DNA of 54,311 nucleotides, taken from Parvularculaceae bacterium. GTDB lineage: Bacteria; Pseudomonadota; Alphaproteobacteria; Caulobacterales; Parvularculaceae. The first letter of the stretch is position 1. Each line of letters opens with the position of its first letter. The DNA is taken from assembly GCA_021776435.1 (NCBI GenBank), contig JAJFFW010000053.1, positions 1 to 54,311 on the forward strand. The letters run 5' to 3'. The position numbers and the translations under genes are program-made. The notes under the pieces were generated by a model, which was not told the DNA's origin, did not search any database, and saw nothing but the letters and a program-made list of their open reading frames with translations. Below are positions 16,847 to 25,596 of this stretch, piece after piece.

Positions 16847-18046
16847 TTAGTCCTCCCCACCCGGAGCAAGTACGTTCCTGGCCTCAGCTTCATCGATAAG
16901 CTCAAAGCTATACCCTGCAGTCAGATGATAGTCGCGCCCTGCGGGCCAGTCTTCGGGTAGAAAGGCCGGACGAAAAACGTCAATCTTGCTGTAGAACTGG
17001 TCAACGACATAAATTCTGCCATCCAAATCGACACTGACCCCAGCCGGTAGAATAAAATTCCCTGGCCCCGGCGTTTCACTTCTCTCGCCAATTGACAACA
17101 AAACGCTTCCATCACTCGTAAATATTTGCACATTCCCGAACCCCGTATCAGCGACATAGATGCGACTGTCCGCATCCATTGCGATCCCTCTCGCATGAGA
17201 GAAATCACCTGCGTAACGCCCCGGTTTTCCAAATGTGTTATTCACTTTTAATTCTGGAGAGAACGACTGCACACGGAAATTTCCCGTATCGAGAACACGC
17301 AAATTATGATCGGCGCCCATTGCAGCATTCAGTGGAAGATTAAACTCGCCCTCTGCCGAACCACGTTCACCGATATCGCCAAGGTGGCGTCCCTCCTGGT
17401 CAAATATACGCACTCTGTGATTTTGGCTGTCAACACCACCCGTATCGACAACGAATATTCGCGATCCATCGGGATCTACAGCGACGCCGGTAGGGCGCTC
17501 TAACATTTCTTCCCCACCAACCGCACCCAGAAACTTGCCGTCGCGGTTAAAAATCACCACTCGCTTTGCTGAACCGTCACACACATACAATCGCCCCGCA
17601 TCATCGAGGGCCAAGCCGAGAGGTTTGACCAAACGCCCATTGCCATTCACACCGATTTCCACATAGCTTTTTTCATTAAGATCAAGCATGTGAACGCGTC
17701 GGCTGACCGTGTCACTCAAATAAATTCGCCCATGTCTGACTTCAATATCGAAGGGTTTGGAGAAAGCCTTCCCTCGAATTTGCTCTCCAGTGGCAAACCG
17801 TCGAAACCGATCTCCTGAGGTCTCCACCATGACATCGCCACTGCCCGTAAGGGTACGCTCATACACAAAACGGGGAAGCGCCGGCGCCGGCGGATAAACT
17901 GGTATTTTCACCTCTTCCAGCACCGGTACGGTGGCGCATGCCGCAGCCGCAATCGCCAAGAGACCCGCCGAAAGCCACCTGATCAGCCAGCCTGATTCTC
18001 TTCTCGTGATGAAGTCAGATCCATGTTGTGAACGGTCATTTATCAT
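16847..18046 (-). CDS. NHL-repeat beta-propeller lipoprotein
   Basis: This is 399 residues from ATG 18046, which has AGGAGG and AGGGGGG upstream; a longer frame exists but lacks support. An N-terminal hydrophobic segment ends in IAAAAC, a probable lipoprotein site. Six NHL blades follow (IYLSDTVSRRVHML, LYVCDGSAKRVVIF, IFVVDTGGVDSQNHRVRIF, LRVLDTGNFRVQSF, IYVADTGFGNVQIF, IYVVDQFYSKIDVF), each after a K/R/L-P-x-G-V/L-A turn. It is paralogous to the NHL protein at 8396-9535. It is first in the minus-strand order, ahead of the tetraheme cytochrome, and divergent from the FNR gene. A surface or outer-membrane partner of the cytochrome is plausible; ligand unknown. Confidence 0.87.
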   Translation of the reverse strand: MINDRSQHGSDFITRRESGWLIRWLSAGLLAIAAAACATVPVLEEVKIPVYPPAPALPRFVYERTLTGSGDVMVETSGDRFRRFATGEQIRGKAFSKPFDIEVRHGRIYLSDTVSRRVHMLDLNEKSYVEIGVNGNGRLVKPLGLALDDAGRLYVCDGSAKRVVIFNRDGKFLGAVGGEEMLERPTGVAVDPDGSRIFVVDTGGVDSQNHRVRIFDQEGRHLGDIGERGSAEGEFNLPLNAAMGADHNLRVLDTGNFRVQSFSPELKVNNTFGKPGRYAGDFSHARGIAMDADSRIYVADTGFGNVQIFTSDGSVLLSIGERSETPGPGNFILPAGVSVDLDGRIYVVDQFYSKIDVFRPAFLPEDWPAGRDYHLTAGYSFELIDEAEARNVLAPGGED

Positions 18047-18301
18047 TTTCGCCCCCCTTTCCTCCTGAAAATCAGGACTTTCTCGAGCGATACCGCGAAC
18101 AGTTTTGACGACGGAAGCCATTTAATGCGAATATGCTCATATAGCTCTCGCTCGAGAAGCCCTAAATGGGTCAACTGCGGCAAATGGACCGTGCACATGA
18201 CGTCGCAGGTGAATTTTTGGGAACTGTGATAAGTTGCCCTCAATTTCAAAGATCCGATAATATCAAGCCGGGAATTATTCTAAATTCGTGAGGCGTAGCC
18301 G

Positions 18302-19063
18302 ATGATCCGTACACATCTATCCGTCGTTTCTGTTGACGATAGCTGCTTTGAATGCCCGGTAAGCAGCAAAGGTGTCTGCTTGCGGTATGGAGCGAGTTTG
18401 CGCGATGCAGTGTCGAAATACTCGGTCGACGCCATAATCAAGAAGGGGTCTGCCCTTGCCTATGCCGGGGATCGAGCAAATGCTTTGTTCATTATCAAAA
18501 AGGGTGAAATCAAAGCCATTCGATCACTACGCGATGGTCGACAGCAAATTGTTGGATTCGCTCGCCCCGGCGATATTATCGGCAATCCCCAGGGTCAGGA
18601 TTCATTTGACTGCACTTTCGAGGCTTTGACCGACAGCGTTCTATGTAAAACTCGCACCAAAGATCTCCATAAATTGTCCTCAGATCACCCCGAATACAAC
18701 AGCGCATTCATGGATGCCGTATCGAATGAAATTCTACGAAGAGGCGATCAGAATGTATTGCTGGGTCGCAAGAGAGCGGAAGAGCGTCTCGCGAGTTTCA
18801 TCACCGAGCGAGCCATCGATGTGCAACATGATAACAGTTTCGTTAAGCTGGATGTAATCAACCTCCCAATGACACGGTTGGACATCGCTGATTATCTCGG
18901 CTTAACGATCGAAACCGTTAGCCGGGTGCTGACAATTTTTAAAAATCGCAATTTAATAAAGATCGTGAACAAATCACGTATTGAAATTCTCGACCATGAT
19001 TCATTAGCTGCCTTGGCTTGTGAGGAAGAGTCGCGACATTTCAACACGCGGATCTTCCTCTAA
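18302..19063 (+). CDS. FNR-type oxygen-sensing transcription regulator (CRP/FNR family)
   Basis: This is 253 residues. It has an N-terminal cysteine cluster C15-x2-C18-x7-C26 plus C115 in ALTDSVLC, the position of FNR C122, so a [4Fe-4S] sensor is expected. A cyclic-nucleotide-binding-like beta-roll fills about 45-125, then the dimer helix, then a winged helix with recognition sequence GLTIETVSRVL. E, S and R in ETVSR are the FNR residues that read TTGAT/C half-sites. The Cys spacing is like alphaproteobacterial FnrL/FnrN rather than E. coli FNR. It stands divergent from the NHL-cytochrome genes, inside the cytochrome locus, so it probably switches that locus on at low oxygen. Confidence 0.92.
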   Translation: MIRTHLSVVSVDDSCFECPVSSKGVCLRYGASLRDAVSKYSVDAIIKKGSALAYAGDRANALFIIKKGEIKAIRSLRDGRQQIVGFARPGDIIGNPQGQDSFDCTFEALTDSVLCKTRTKDLHKLSSDHPEYNSAFMDAVSNEILRRGDQNVLLGRKRAEERLASFITERAIDVQHDNSFVKLDVINLPMTRLDIADYLGLTIETVSRVLTIFKNRNLIKIVNKSRIEILDHDSLAALACEEESRHFNTRIFL

Positions 19064-19262
19064 GCTGTAAGGAATAGCTGGTGGCTCTGAAATTTGGTGG
19101 GGAGAAATGTTAACGACGTGCATTTAGGAATTGTCTTTCGTGAACCTTATGCATTCAATTGTTGGCTCTGGCTCGACCCATTTCTCAGCTGCGGCTCCAA
19201 AACGCCAAGAATCCTGCGGAAAATCAATGATTCGGCATATGCGCACCGCAAGAATGTAAGTA

Positions 19263-19892
19263 ATGACAGAAAAACGTCATATTGATCGGTTTCCAATTTG
19301 GGGGGTGGCGCTCTGCCTGTTGCTTGTCCAGTGCCAATCTAACAATGGTGACCTGCCGACCAAATCTGTCTTTGAACAAAGTATTGAGCCGGAAAAAACA
19401 GCGGTTTTAACCGAAAATGTCAAAACAACGCCGTGGAAACCCTTAAACCTCGATGGCGTCCACGATCCGGCCAATGCGGTATTATCTTATCTGCAAGAAC
19501 CTGACGAAGCCCTGTCTCTTTTATCGGTTGCGCCAGAACCGGGTGGAAACAATGTGGACTGGGTGGAAGCGTTGGAGAGCGGATTGATTTCCCCACGCTC
19601 TAAGATTCAACCGGACTGGAAAGTCAATAATCTCGATCTCGATATCATAATGCCCAACACGGCTGGTATGCCGCAGGTCGTTTTTCCGCACCGCCAACAC
19701 ACAGAATGGCTCGATTGCTCGAACTGCCATGACAAGATTTTCAAGGCCAAAACCGGAGCCAACCAATTCGGCATGCTTGAGATCCTGCAAGGTGAATATT
19801 GTGGCCGCTGCCACGGGGCCGTCTCTTTTCCTTTAACCCAGTGTTTGAGGTGCCACAGCAGGGACCACGACCAAGCCACACTGGCCAAATAA
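19263..19892 (+). CDS. Triheme c7-type cytochrome, short lipoprotein-like form
   Basis: This is 209 residues. A hydrophobic N-terminus ends in LLLVQC, an imperfect lipobox, suggesting a lipoprotein. The C-terminal domain carries CSNCH, CGRCH and CLRCH with the ligand pair in FPHRQHTEWLDC. It is related along its length to the 319-residue protein at 11369-12328: GVHDPAN, NNVDWVEALE, LDCSNCHDKIF and GANQFGMLEIL. It lacks the long Pro-rich linker of that protein. It lies 10 bases upstream of the small triheme gene, the same two-gene set as at 11369-12761 but in the opposite order. Start RBS is weak. Confidence 0.87.
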   Translation: MTEKRHIDRFPIWGVALCLLLVQCQSNNGDLPTKSVFEQSIEPEKTAVLTENVKTTPWKPLNLDGVHDPANAVLSYLQEPDEALSLLSVAPEPGGNNVDWVEALESGLISPRSKIQPDWKVNNLDLDIIMPNTAGMPQVVFPHRQHTEWLDCSNCHDKIFKAKTGANQFGMLEILQGEYCGRCHGAVSFPLTQCLRCHSRDHDQATLAK

Positions 19893-19902
19893 AGCAACGT
19901 TT

Positions 19903-20286
19903 ATGCAAAGTTTCTTTAAGCTCGCTGCAGTGATATTCACGGCCGGAATCGCCACTACCTTTGGTGCAGCAACTGCGGAATATGCTGACGTCGTTCTCAA
20001 CCATAACGCAGAAGCCTCTGGCGAGCGCCCTGTTATTTTTCCTCACTGGTTTCATCGCATCCGCTTTCGCTGCAAGGTCTGTCACCATGAGCTCGCCTTT
20101 GAAATGCGCGCTGGAGCAAATGAAGTCACAATGAATGACCTGCAAGAAGGTAAATTCTGCGGAATGTGTCACGATGGACAAATCGCGTGGGGACTGGAGA
20201 ATTGCGGGCTTTGCCACTCCGGACGACCAGGCTTGAAGCCCGGCATAATTGGCGATCACAAAACGCTTGGCCCCGGACGGTGGTAA
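19903..20286 (+). CDS. Small secreted triheme c7-type cytochrome, second copy
   Basis: This is 127 residues with a signal peptide ending ATA-EY. Three heme sites (CKVCH, CGMCH, CGLCH) and the motif IFPHWFHRIRFRC match the small triheme protein at 12351-12761; QIAWGLENCGLCHSGR parallels EIAWGVENCVLCHSGR. It is expected to be a periplasmic electron carrier. The mature chain has more histidines than the paralog (CHH, GDH), so surface charge and ligands may differ. It is likely co-transcribed with 19263-19892 and perhaps followed by hemA. Confidence 0.88.
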   Translation: MQSFFKLAAVIFTAGIATTFGAATAEYADVVLNHNAEASGERPVIFPHWFHRIRFRCKVCHHELAFEMRAGANEVTMNDLQEGKFCGMCHDGQIAWGLENCGLCHSGRPGLKPGIIGDHKTLGPGRW

Positions 20287-20298
20287 AGTGTGGGATTC

Positions 20299-20340
20299 TT
20301 GACTTAAATCATACCATTTGAAGCCTGATTCTGATATAAA
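20299..20340 (+). promoter_or_regulatory. FNR-type promoter upstream of hemA
   Basis: TTGAC-TTAA-ATCAT (20299-20312) matches the FNR/FixK site at 9 of 10 arm positions if T/C is allowed at position 5. A TATAAA lies at 20335-20340. If the operator centre is at -41.5, the start would be near 20347 and TATAAA falls exactly at -12 to -7, the class II FNR layout. The leader to hemA would then be about 224 bases. In the rest of 20287-20570 I see no gene. Confidence 0.5.
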
Positions 20341-20570
20341 TCTATGCTTGCAAGGGCGTTCTTTTTCGTTTGAGTACACACTGAATATCGAGGGTCTAAG
20401 ATCCTACGTCCAGTTCTATTTAATTCGCGACAAGGCAGACTATGACGATATGACGCTGTCGTTTCTGTAGACGCTTTATCTCTCTGGGCGTAATCCTTGG
20501 AAGAGAATAGAGAATGGCGTCAGCGCCGTAGCATCTTCAATTGACGAGTTGCGTGTAATGGGAGGGCAGA

Positions 20571-21872
20571 ATGACCATCGAGAATAGCGAAAACAACGGT
20601 GTTTTGCTTTCGATGAATCCAGCGTGGAGAACAAACCGCTACGAAAGTGCATTCACTCAGAAGGTTGATGCAATCAAAGCTGAAGGGCGTTACCGCGTTT
20701 TCGCTGAGTTGGGCAGGCGCGCTGGAGAGTTTCCTTATGCGACCGATTTCAGTGATGATGAACGACGCCGAATTACCGTCTGGTGTTCAAATGACTATCT
20801 TGGAATGGGTCAGCACCCTGCCGTTCTCGAGGCCATGACAGATGCGGTGATTCGCTACGGGGCGGGTGCTGGCGGCACGCGCAACATTTCTGGCACCTCC
20901 CATCCTCTCGTCGAGCTTGAGAATGAACTCGCCGAACTCCATGGTAAAGAACAGGCGCATGTCTTCACGTCAGGCTTTGTCGCGAATGATGCGACATTAT
21001 CCGTAATCAGCTCAGCGCTTGGTGGGTGCATAATCTATTCTGATGAGTTCAATCATGCATCTATGATCGCAGGCATACGGAACGGTCGTGCGACGAAACG
21101 TATTTTTCGACACAACGACACCGCACATCTCGAAGAATTAATTAAGGCTGATGATCCGTCGAAGCCAAAAATAATTGCATTTGAATCCGTTTATTCCATG
21201 GACGGCGACATCGCGCCGATCTCCCATATATGCGATATTGCTGACCGCCACGGCGCATTGACCTATTTGGACGAAGTCCATGCTGTGGGACTTTATGGCG
21301 AACACGGAGGCGGCATTTCCGAGCGCGAAGGAATTGCGCACCGCATAGATGTGATCAATGGCACTCTGGCCAAAGCATTTGGCGTTATCGGAGGTTACAT
21401 TGCGACCTCAGCGGCAATCGCAGACTTCATTCGCTCGGCGGCGCCATGCTTTATTTTTACAACGGCTCTTCCGCCGTCTATTGCGGCTGGCGCGTGCGCT
21501 TCCGTTCGACATCTGAAAAGCGATAATGACGTCAGACGCCGCCATCAGGAGAGAGCTGCTACGGTCAAGCGCCGTTTAAAAGAGGTAGGGCTTCCGGTCA
21601 TGCCCTCTGAAAGCCACATTGTTCCCGTTCTCGTTGGCGATCCTGTCATGTGTAAGGCCGCAACGGATATGCTTTTTGACGAATTCGGTATTTACATACA
21701 GCCGATCAATTTTCCCACCGTTCCCCGGGGAACCGAACGGCTCAGAATTACACCAACGCCATTCCACACCGACGATCACATCGATTATCTTACTACCGCG
21801 CTGGCGGAGGTGTGGAACCGTCTGGATATTCCAAGCCAACAAAAAGATCTACCCAACGCCGCCAGCGCTTAA
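20571..21872 (+). CDS. hemA: 5-aminolevulinate synthase (ALAS)
   Basis: This is a 433-residue PLP enzyme of the alpha-oxoamine synthase family. It condenses glycine with succinyl-CoA to 5-aminolevulinate, the first step of heme synthesis by the Shemin route typical of Alphaproteobacteria. Motifs: [12 protein letters not shown] near the N-terminus, [43 protein letters not shown] (D234, H237) and the PLP lysine K268 in [13 protein letters not shown]. Length is normal. The start has GGGAGGG upstream. It follows the triheme cytochromes on the same strand and has an FNR-like promoter, so it may be the anaerobically induced isozyme that feeds heme to the multiheme cytochromes. Whether another hemA exists elsewhere cannot be seen. 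Confidence 0.95.
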   Translation: MTIENSENNGVLLSMNPAWRTNRYESAFTQKVDAIKAEGRYRVFAELGRRAGEFPYATDFSDDERRRITVWCSNDYLGMGQHPAVLEAMTDAVIRYGAGAGGTRNISGTSHPLVELENELAELHGKEQAHVFTSGFVANDATLSVISSALGGCIIYSDEFNHASMIAGIRNGRATKRIFRHNDTAHLEELIKADDPSKPKIIAFESVYSMDGDIAPISHICDIADRHGALTYLDEVHAVGLYGEHGGGISEREGIAHRIDVINGTLAKAFGVIGGYIATSAAIADFIRSAAPCFIFTTALPPSIAAGACASVRHLKSDNDVRRRHQERAATVKRRLKEVGLPVMPSESHIVPVLVGDPVMCKAATDMLFDEFGIYIQPINFPTVPRGTERLRITPTPFHTDDHIDYLTTALAEVWNRLDIPSQQKDLPNAASA

Positions 21873-21881
21873 GGCGGCGTT
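21855..21881 (+). terminator. Stem-loop at the hemA 3' end, possible terminator
   Basis: A 9-bp perfect stem AACGCCGCC / GGCGGCGTT with a 9-base loop spans the hemA stop codon. The T-rich stretch (CCTTTTTATT) begins about 12 bases after the stem, so it is not a textbook intrinsic terminator. It sits between convergent genes and could serve both. Confidence 0.45.
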
Positions 21882-21897
21882 GCTCACAAATTCCTTT

Positions 21898-22956
21898 TTA
21901 TTGCTCCGAAGCTGAGCTTTGAACGAATGCCCGTTCAACGTAAATTGCGATTTCCTCAACCTCTTCTCGACTGAGAACATTACGAAAGCTCGGCATAGAT
22001 GTCTCAACAGGTGCATTGAGAACCGAGTCAATGAAATGATCCCGCTCAAATTCAATTGCGAATGCTTTCTCCGTCATGTTTACGGGGCTGACTGACAAAA
22101 ACCCGCCAACCCAATTCAGACCAGTTCCGTCAGAGGCATGGCAGGCTGCACAAGCCGTTTGATATAATTCCCGCCCTCGTAGCTGAACTTCTGTCAAACC
22201 CATGATATCAGGAATATCATCGTGTGGGCTCGGGCCATATTCTTCGTTTTCTTCGCCTTCCGTAGCTTCGTCACCGTAAGCACTATTCCCACCATGGCGG
22301 TTTCCCGTGGAATCCAGGTCATCATGGCAACGCGAGCAATCGCCGCCGCGACGTTTGGGTTTGCCGTCTACTTTTTCAGAGACCTCAGCTTCCGAGACCT
22401 CTTCGTCATTCTCAACCGGCTGCTCCTCTTCAACGGCATTTTCGACCGGAATCGCCTCCACACCCGAGTCATCCGCATTGACCAAATCTGAGCGAAATAC
22501 ATCATCAGACGATTTCTCATACGAACCATTATGGCAGGTCGTACAAGCCGATTTAAAAAGATCGCGTCCCTTCTTTTGTTGGTCATTTAAGGTTTCAGGA
22601 AGCGCATCAATCAGAATCTCACCGCGAACAAACGGATAGGCGGCGCCATATCGACCCTCGTGATTAGTCCACCCATTCGCGGACGTGTGATAGGCGGCTC
22701 CTCCGCTCAGGCCCGAAGCCACATAAATAGCGACAGCGCTGATTTCGTCGTTGGTCAGGCGCGATGCAAAAGACTGCATGCCAGTGCCAGCACGCCCATA
22801 TCGAACTGCTTTTTCGACGCGCGCCGGTGTTAAATCATCCGCCCGCCAGAAATTCAGCGGCGGCGGTGATAGGGTCTCGGCCGCCACTGTTTTCGCATCA
22901 CCGCGATACCCATGGCAAAAATAGCAGTTTGCGTCGTAAACTGCCCGTCCCGCCAT
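21898..22956 (-). CDS. Tetraheme cytochrome c segment without signal peptide (probably the 3' part of a frameshifted gene)
   Basis: This is 352 residues with four CXXCH sites (CYFCH, CTTCH, CSRCH, CAACH). It starts directly at AGRAVYDANCYFCHG, the first helix of a class I cytochrome c domain, with no signal peptide or anchor and no ribosome binding site ahead of the ATG. An acidic Glu/Asp-rich insert separates the second and third hemes. The reading frame is open upstream into the A10 tract (22992-23001) at the end of the preceding triheme gene; a -1 shift there would fuse the two into one anchored 7-heme protein of about 727 residues. A c-type cytochrome must be exported, so independent translation from this ATG would be non-functional. 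Confidence 0.8.
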   Translation of the reverse strand: MAGRAVYDANCYFCHGYRGDAKTVAAETLSPPPLNFWRADDLTPARVEKAVRYGRAGTGMQSFASRLTNDEISAVAIYVASGLSGGAAYHTSANGWTNHEGRYGAAYPFVRGEILIDALPETLNDQQKKGRDLFKSACTTCHNGSYEKSSDDVFRSDLVNADDSGVEAIPVENAVEEEQPVENDEEVSEAEVSEKVDGKPKRRGGDCSRCHDDLDSTGNRHGGNSAYGDEATEGEENEEYGPSPHDDIPDIMGLTEVQLRGRELYQTACAACHASDGTGLNWVGGFLSVSPVNMTEKAFAIEFERDHFIDSVLNAPVETSMPSFRNVLSREEVEEIAIYVERAFVQSSASEQ

Positions 22957-22985
22957 CAGTAAAGATTTTTGTCTCAGACTAGGGG

Positions 22986-24080
22986 TTAATCTTTTTTTTT
23001 TGCAGGCGTCGCCTGCCAGCCGACGCCATTATTTGCTGGCGATTCGATGAACGTATCATTCATATAAGCTGCAAGATCTGCAATCTTCTCAGGTGGTAAA
23101 ACAGTATCCCATGCTGGCATCGGAGAGCCAACAACACCTCTCGCGATCGCAGTATAAAGTCGCTCACGGTTCATACGCATACGAAATGCAGCTGTCGTAA
23201 AGTCAGCAGGTTTCTTGACCATGAAATAGGCGCGCCGCCCTTGGCCATCGCCCTTTTCTCCATGACATTGCACACAATTAATTCTATAGAGCGCGCCGCC
23301 TACGAACTTATTGCCTCCGGAAATTATCGCACTTTTTTCTGATGTCGTAGTCGATTTTTGACTTGGCGAAGGCTCAACTTTTCCAACTTCGGGGCTGACT
23401 GCGGCATCGGTTAATTTCGGTTGTTCACTCATAAAAGCGAGGCGAATATAATCAACCGTCGCGGCGATCTCTTCCGGGGTAAATTGCGTTGCAAAAGGCA
23501 TCATTGCAGTGTCCGGTTTTCCGAAAGTTACGGCCGCAATCATATCTTCACGTGTCAACAATTCAGGATCCGCATCGGAAAAAGCCAATGGCGCAGGAAA
23601 CAAGCTGTTCTGCGCCCAAGAGGCGCCATCGCCACGCTCTCCATGGCAAACGCTACACCCTTCCGAATATATTCGCCGACCGGCGCTTGCATCGGCAAAC
23701 GGCGCCGGCAACATCAAGTATTCTCGGATGAAATCTGTGACGCTCTCCACCTGGAGTTTGGACAGATCACCCTCGAGGCGCCCGTTGTGACGCTTTTTCA
23801 GGGCGGTCGTCATCTGTTTACGAGAAAGTGACGCCACAGATGGTGCGGAAGTGAAATCGACACCGCTTTCGCCTCCCTGCCCCCGTTCTCCATGACATGT
23901 GGCGCATTGAGACAAATAAACTTGTCTCATCTCCAAAGCCTGGGCGCCGGTTAGCAATTGCGAATTGGGAGAAGAAGATAAACGGGAGTCGGCAAAAAAT
24001 AAGACACTGGCGGCAACAACCAAGATGCCAGTGACCGCGAGCCCCTCAATGGCATGCTTGTTCATTTTAATCGTCGTCAC
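22986..24080 (-). CDS. Membrane-anchored triheme (class I type) cytochrome c, probable 5' part of a 7-heme protein
   Basis: This is 364 residues from a GTG at 24080 with GGAGG about 10 bases upstream. An N-terminal anchor (about 10-30) is followed by three repeated cytochrome c domains, each with CXXCHGERG/EKGDG (CATCHGERG, CSVCHGERGDG, CVQCHGEKGDG) and a downstream MPxW/F-type methionine loop (AMMPFATQFTPEEI, SPMPAWDTVLPPEKI). Domains of this kind shuttle electrons in the periplasm. The frame ends at PAKKKD immediately after an A10 run. The next gene continues the same domain series in the -1 frame. It is divergent from ccmC. Confidence 0.85.
   Translation of the reverse strand: MTTIKMNKHAIEGLAVTGILVVAASVLFFADSRLSSSPNSQLLTGAQALEMRQVYLSQCATCHGERGQGGESGVDFTSAPSVASLSRKQMTTALKKRHNGRLEGDLSKLQVESVTDFIREYLMLPAPFADASAGRRIYSEGCSVCHGERGDGASWAQNSLFPAPLAFSDADPELLTREDMIAAVTFGKPDTAMMPFATQFTPEEIAATVDYIRLAFMSEQPKLTDAAVSPEVGKVEPSPSQKSTTTSEKSAIISGGNKFVGGALYRINCVQCHGEKGDGQGRRAYFMVKKPADFTTAAFRMRMNRERLYTAIARGVVGSPMPAWDTVLPPEKIADLAAYMNDTFIESPANNGVGWQATPAKKKD
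22992..23001 (-). other. A10 homopolymer, candidate -1 slippage site
   Basis: On the minus strand the end of the triheme frame reads GCA-AAA-AAA-AAA-GAT-TAA. A -1 slip within the ten adenines gives AAA-AGA-TTA-ACC and an open frame that runs through 12 codons into the downstream tetraheme segment. An A11 tract would have the same effect at the DNA level; A9 would instead meet a TAG shortly after. This may be programmed slippage, phase variation or a sequencing error. Confidence 0.6.
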
Positions 24081-24287
24081 TTGATTATTGCCTCCAAGCT
24101 GAGCTGAACCATGGAAATATCGTCCCTGGTCGCTTATTTGGCCTTTATCTTATCTTGCACCGAACGGTGATGCCAGCTTTGCCAAACACCTGCGGCGATT
24201 TGCTACTTGCGCACGATTGCGAGGACAGCTTGGTTATTCTCCTTCCCTCTTGCGGTCGCGCACACTTTGAGGTTCAACAGAGCGTAA

Positions 24288-25049
24288 ATGGAGAATCATG
24301 TGCAGTTTTTCGAATTCGCTAATCCAGAAAAGTTCGATCGGATCGCAAAACCGCTCATTCCGATCGCGGCTGTCATCGCCGGCATTCTTGGCGCGGCCGG
24401 ACTTTATTACGGCCTTTATGATTCTCCTGCAGATTATCAGCAAGGCGACACAGTCCGCATAATGTATGTACACGTGCCTGCCGCATGGATGGCTCTTTTT
24501 TGCTATTCCATAATGGCGGGATCTTCGGCTGTAGGATTTATATGGAAACACCCGCTCGCTGACGTGACCGCCAAGTCGACCGCGCCCATCGGCGCAACAT
24601 TCACATTGCTCGCACTTATGACCGGGTCTTTGTGGGGTAAGCCGATGTGGGGAGCCTGGTGGGCTTGGGACGCGCGCTTAACCTCCGTCCTCGTGCTATT
24701 TTTTCTTTATATCGGTTACATTTCCCTGTGGCGCGCGATTGATGACAAAAATAAAGCTGCGCGTATCGCCGCCATTCTAGCCGTGGTCGGGTTTGTCAAT
24801 ATCCCAATAATCAAATTCTCGGTGGAGTGGTGGAATAGCCTGCATCAATCGGCAAGCGTCATTCGCGCCGATGGTCCGTCAATCGATGGATCCATGCTTC
24901 TTCCATTACTGCTCATGATCTCAGCATATATGACTGCTTATGTGGCGCTCGTCACTCAAGCGATGCGTAATGAATTAATCGAACGCCGCATCGCTCGGCT
25001 GCAACGCGTTCGCGCTGAAACATCATCGTTCGGAGTGAGCTTATCATGA
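24288..25049 (+). CDS. ccmC: Heme exporter protein CcmC (cytochrome c maturation System I)
   Basis: This is 253 residues with six transmembrane helices. The tryptophan-rich loop WGAWWAWDARLTS identifies CcmC, which loads heme onto CcmE in the periplasm. Also typical is MYVHVPAAWMA near the second helix, with a heme-ligand histidine, and HQSASV before the fifth helix. It overlaps ccmE by ATGA with no ccmD between them. There is little of a ribosome binding site. The rest of the System I set (ccmA, B, F, G, H) is not in the window. It is divergent from the multiheme cytochrome at 22986-24080. Confidence 0.93.
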   Translation: MENHVQFFEFANPEKFDRIAKPLIPIAAVIAGILGAAGLYYGLYDSPADYQQGDTVRIMYVHVPAAWMALFCYSIMAGSSAVGFIWKHPLADVTAKSTAPIGATFTLLALMTGSLWGKPMWGAWWAWDARLTSVLVLFFLYIGYISLWRAIDDKNKAARIAAILAVVGFVNIPIIKFSVEWWNSLHQSASVIRADGPSIDGSMLLPLLLMISAYMTAYVALVTQAMRNELIERRIARLQRVRAETSSFGVSLS

Positions 25050-25504
25050 CTAAAAAACAAAGACGCCTAACGCTGATTGGCGGGTGTTTCGCCATTGCCG
25101 CCATTGCCATCGCTCTTGCTTTAACGGCGCTGCAGAGTTCCATAACATTCTTTTACACGCCATCAGACCTCATTGCGCTAGACGAACTGCCGACTCGTAC
25201 TATCCGTTTAGGCGGGCTCGTCGAGAACGGAAGCGTTGAATATTTCAACGCGAGCGACAAGGCGCAGGTAAAATTCATCGTCACCGATACGGAGGCGCGC
25301 ACTGAAGTCGTCTTCGCCGGGATTTTACCAGATCTGTTTCGTGAAGGTCAGGGGGTTGTGGTTCAGGGAAACTTAAATACTGATGGCCGTGTGATCGCTC
25401 AGGAAGTTCTCGCCAAGCATGACGAAACATACATGCCAAAAGAAGTTGCCGACGCGCTCAAGGAGCAAGGGCATTGGCGCCAGGGGAGTGATACGCCACA
25501 GTAA
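25046..25504 (+). CDS. ccmE: Periplasmic heme chaperone CcmE
   Basis: This is 152 residues. An N-terminal membrane anchor (about 8-30) is followed by an OB-fold domain (about 50-125). The heme-binding motif LAKHDETYMPKEV contains the histidine that binds heme covalently and the tyrosine four residues later. CcmE receives heme from CcmC and passes it to CcmF. Start overlaps the ccmC stop. Length is normal for the family. Confidence 0.95.
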   Translation: MTKKQRRLTLIGGCFAIAAIAIALALTALQSSITFFYTPSDLIALDELPTRTIRLGGLVENGSVEYFNASDKAQVKFIVTDTEARTEVVFAGILPDLFREGQGVVVQGNLNTDGRVIAQEVLAKHDETYMPKEVADALKEQGHWRQGSDTPQ

Positions 25505-25596
25505 TTATCCCTTAAAACGACTTCTCACAGAGAAACAAACGCAAAATTCGCTTTCAACTATGATGTTAGCTCATTGAAAAATTTCGGAACCTCGCT

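Noticed and set aside
18047-18301. FNR site in the divergent region between the NHL gene and the fnr-like gene
   Set aside because: Several TTGAT-like or ATCAA-like half-sites are visible, but none pairs with a second half at the right spacing.
19094-19285. 63-codon plus-strand frame between the FNR gene and the triheme gene
   Set aside because: It overlaps the start of the triheme gene, and has no signal peptide or motif; it is probably leader sequence.
19741-20379. Minus-strand open frame of 212 codons
   Set aside because: It lies antisense to two clear triheme cytochrome genes and has no recognisable composition or motif.
22954-22956. ATG as an independent start for the tetraheme segment
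   Set aside because: No ribosome binding site and no export signal; the open frame continues upstream into the A10 tract, so a fused product is more likely. Kept as a feature with that caveat.
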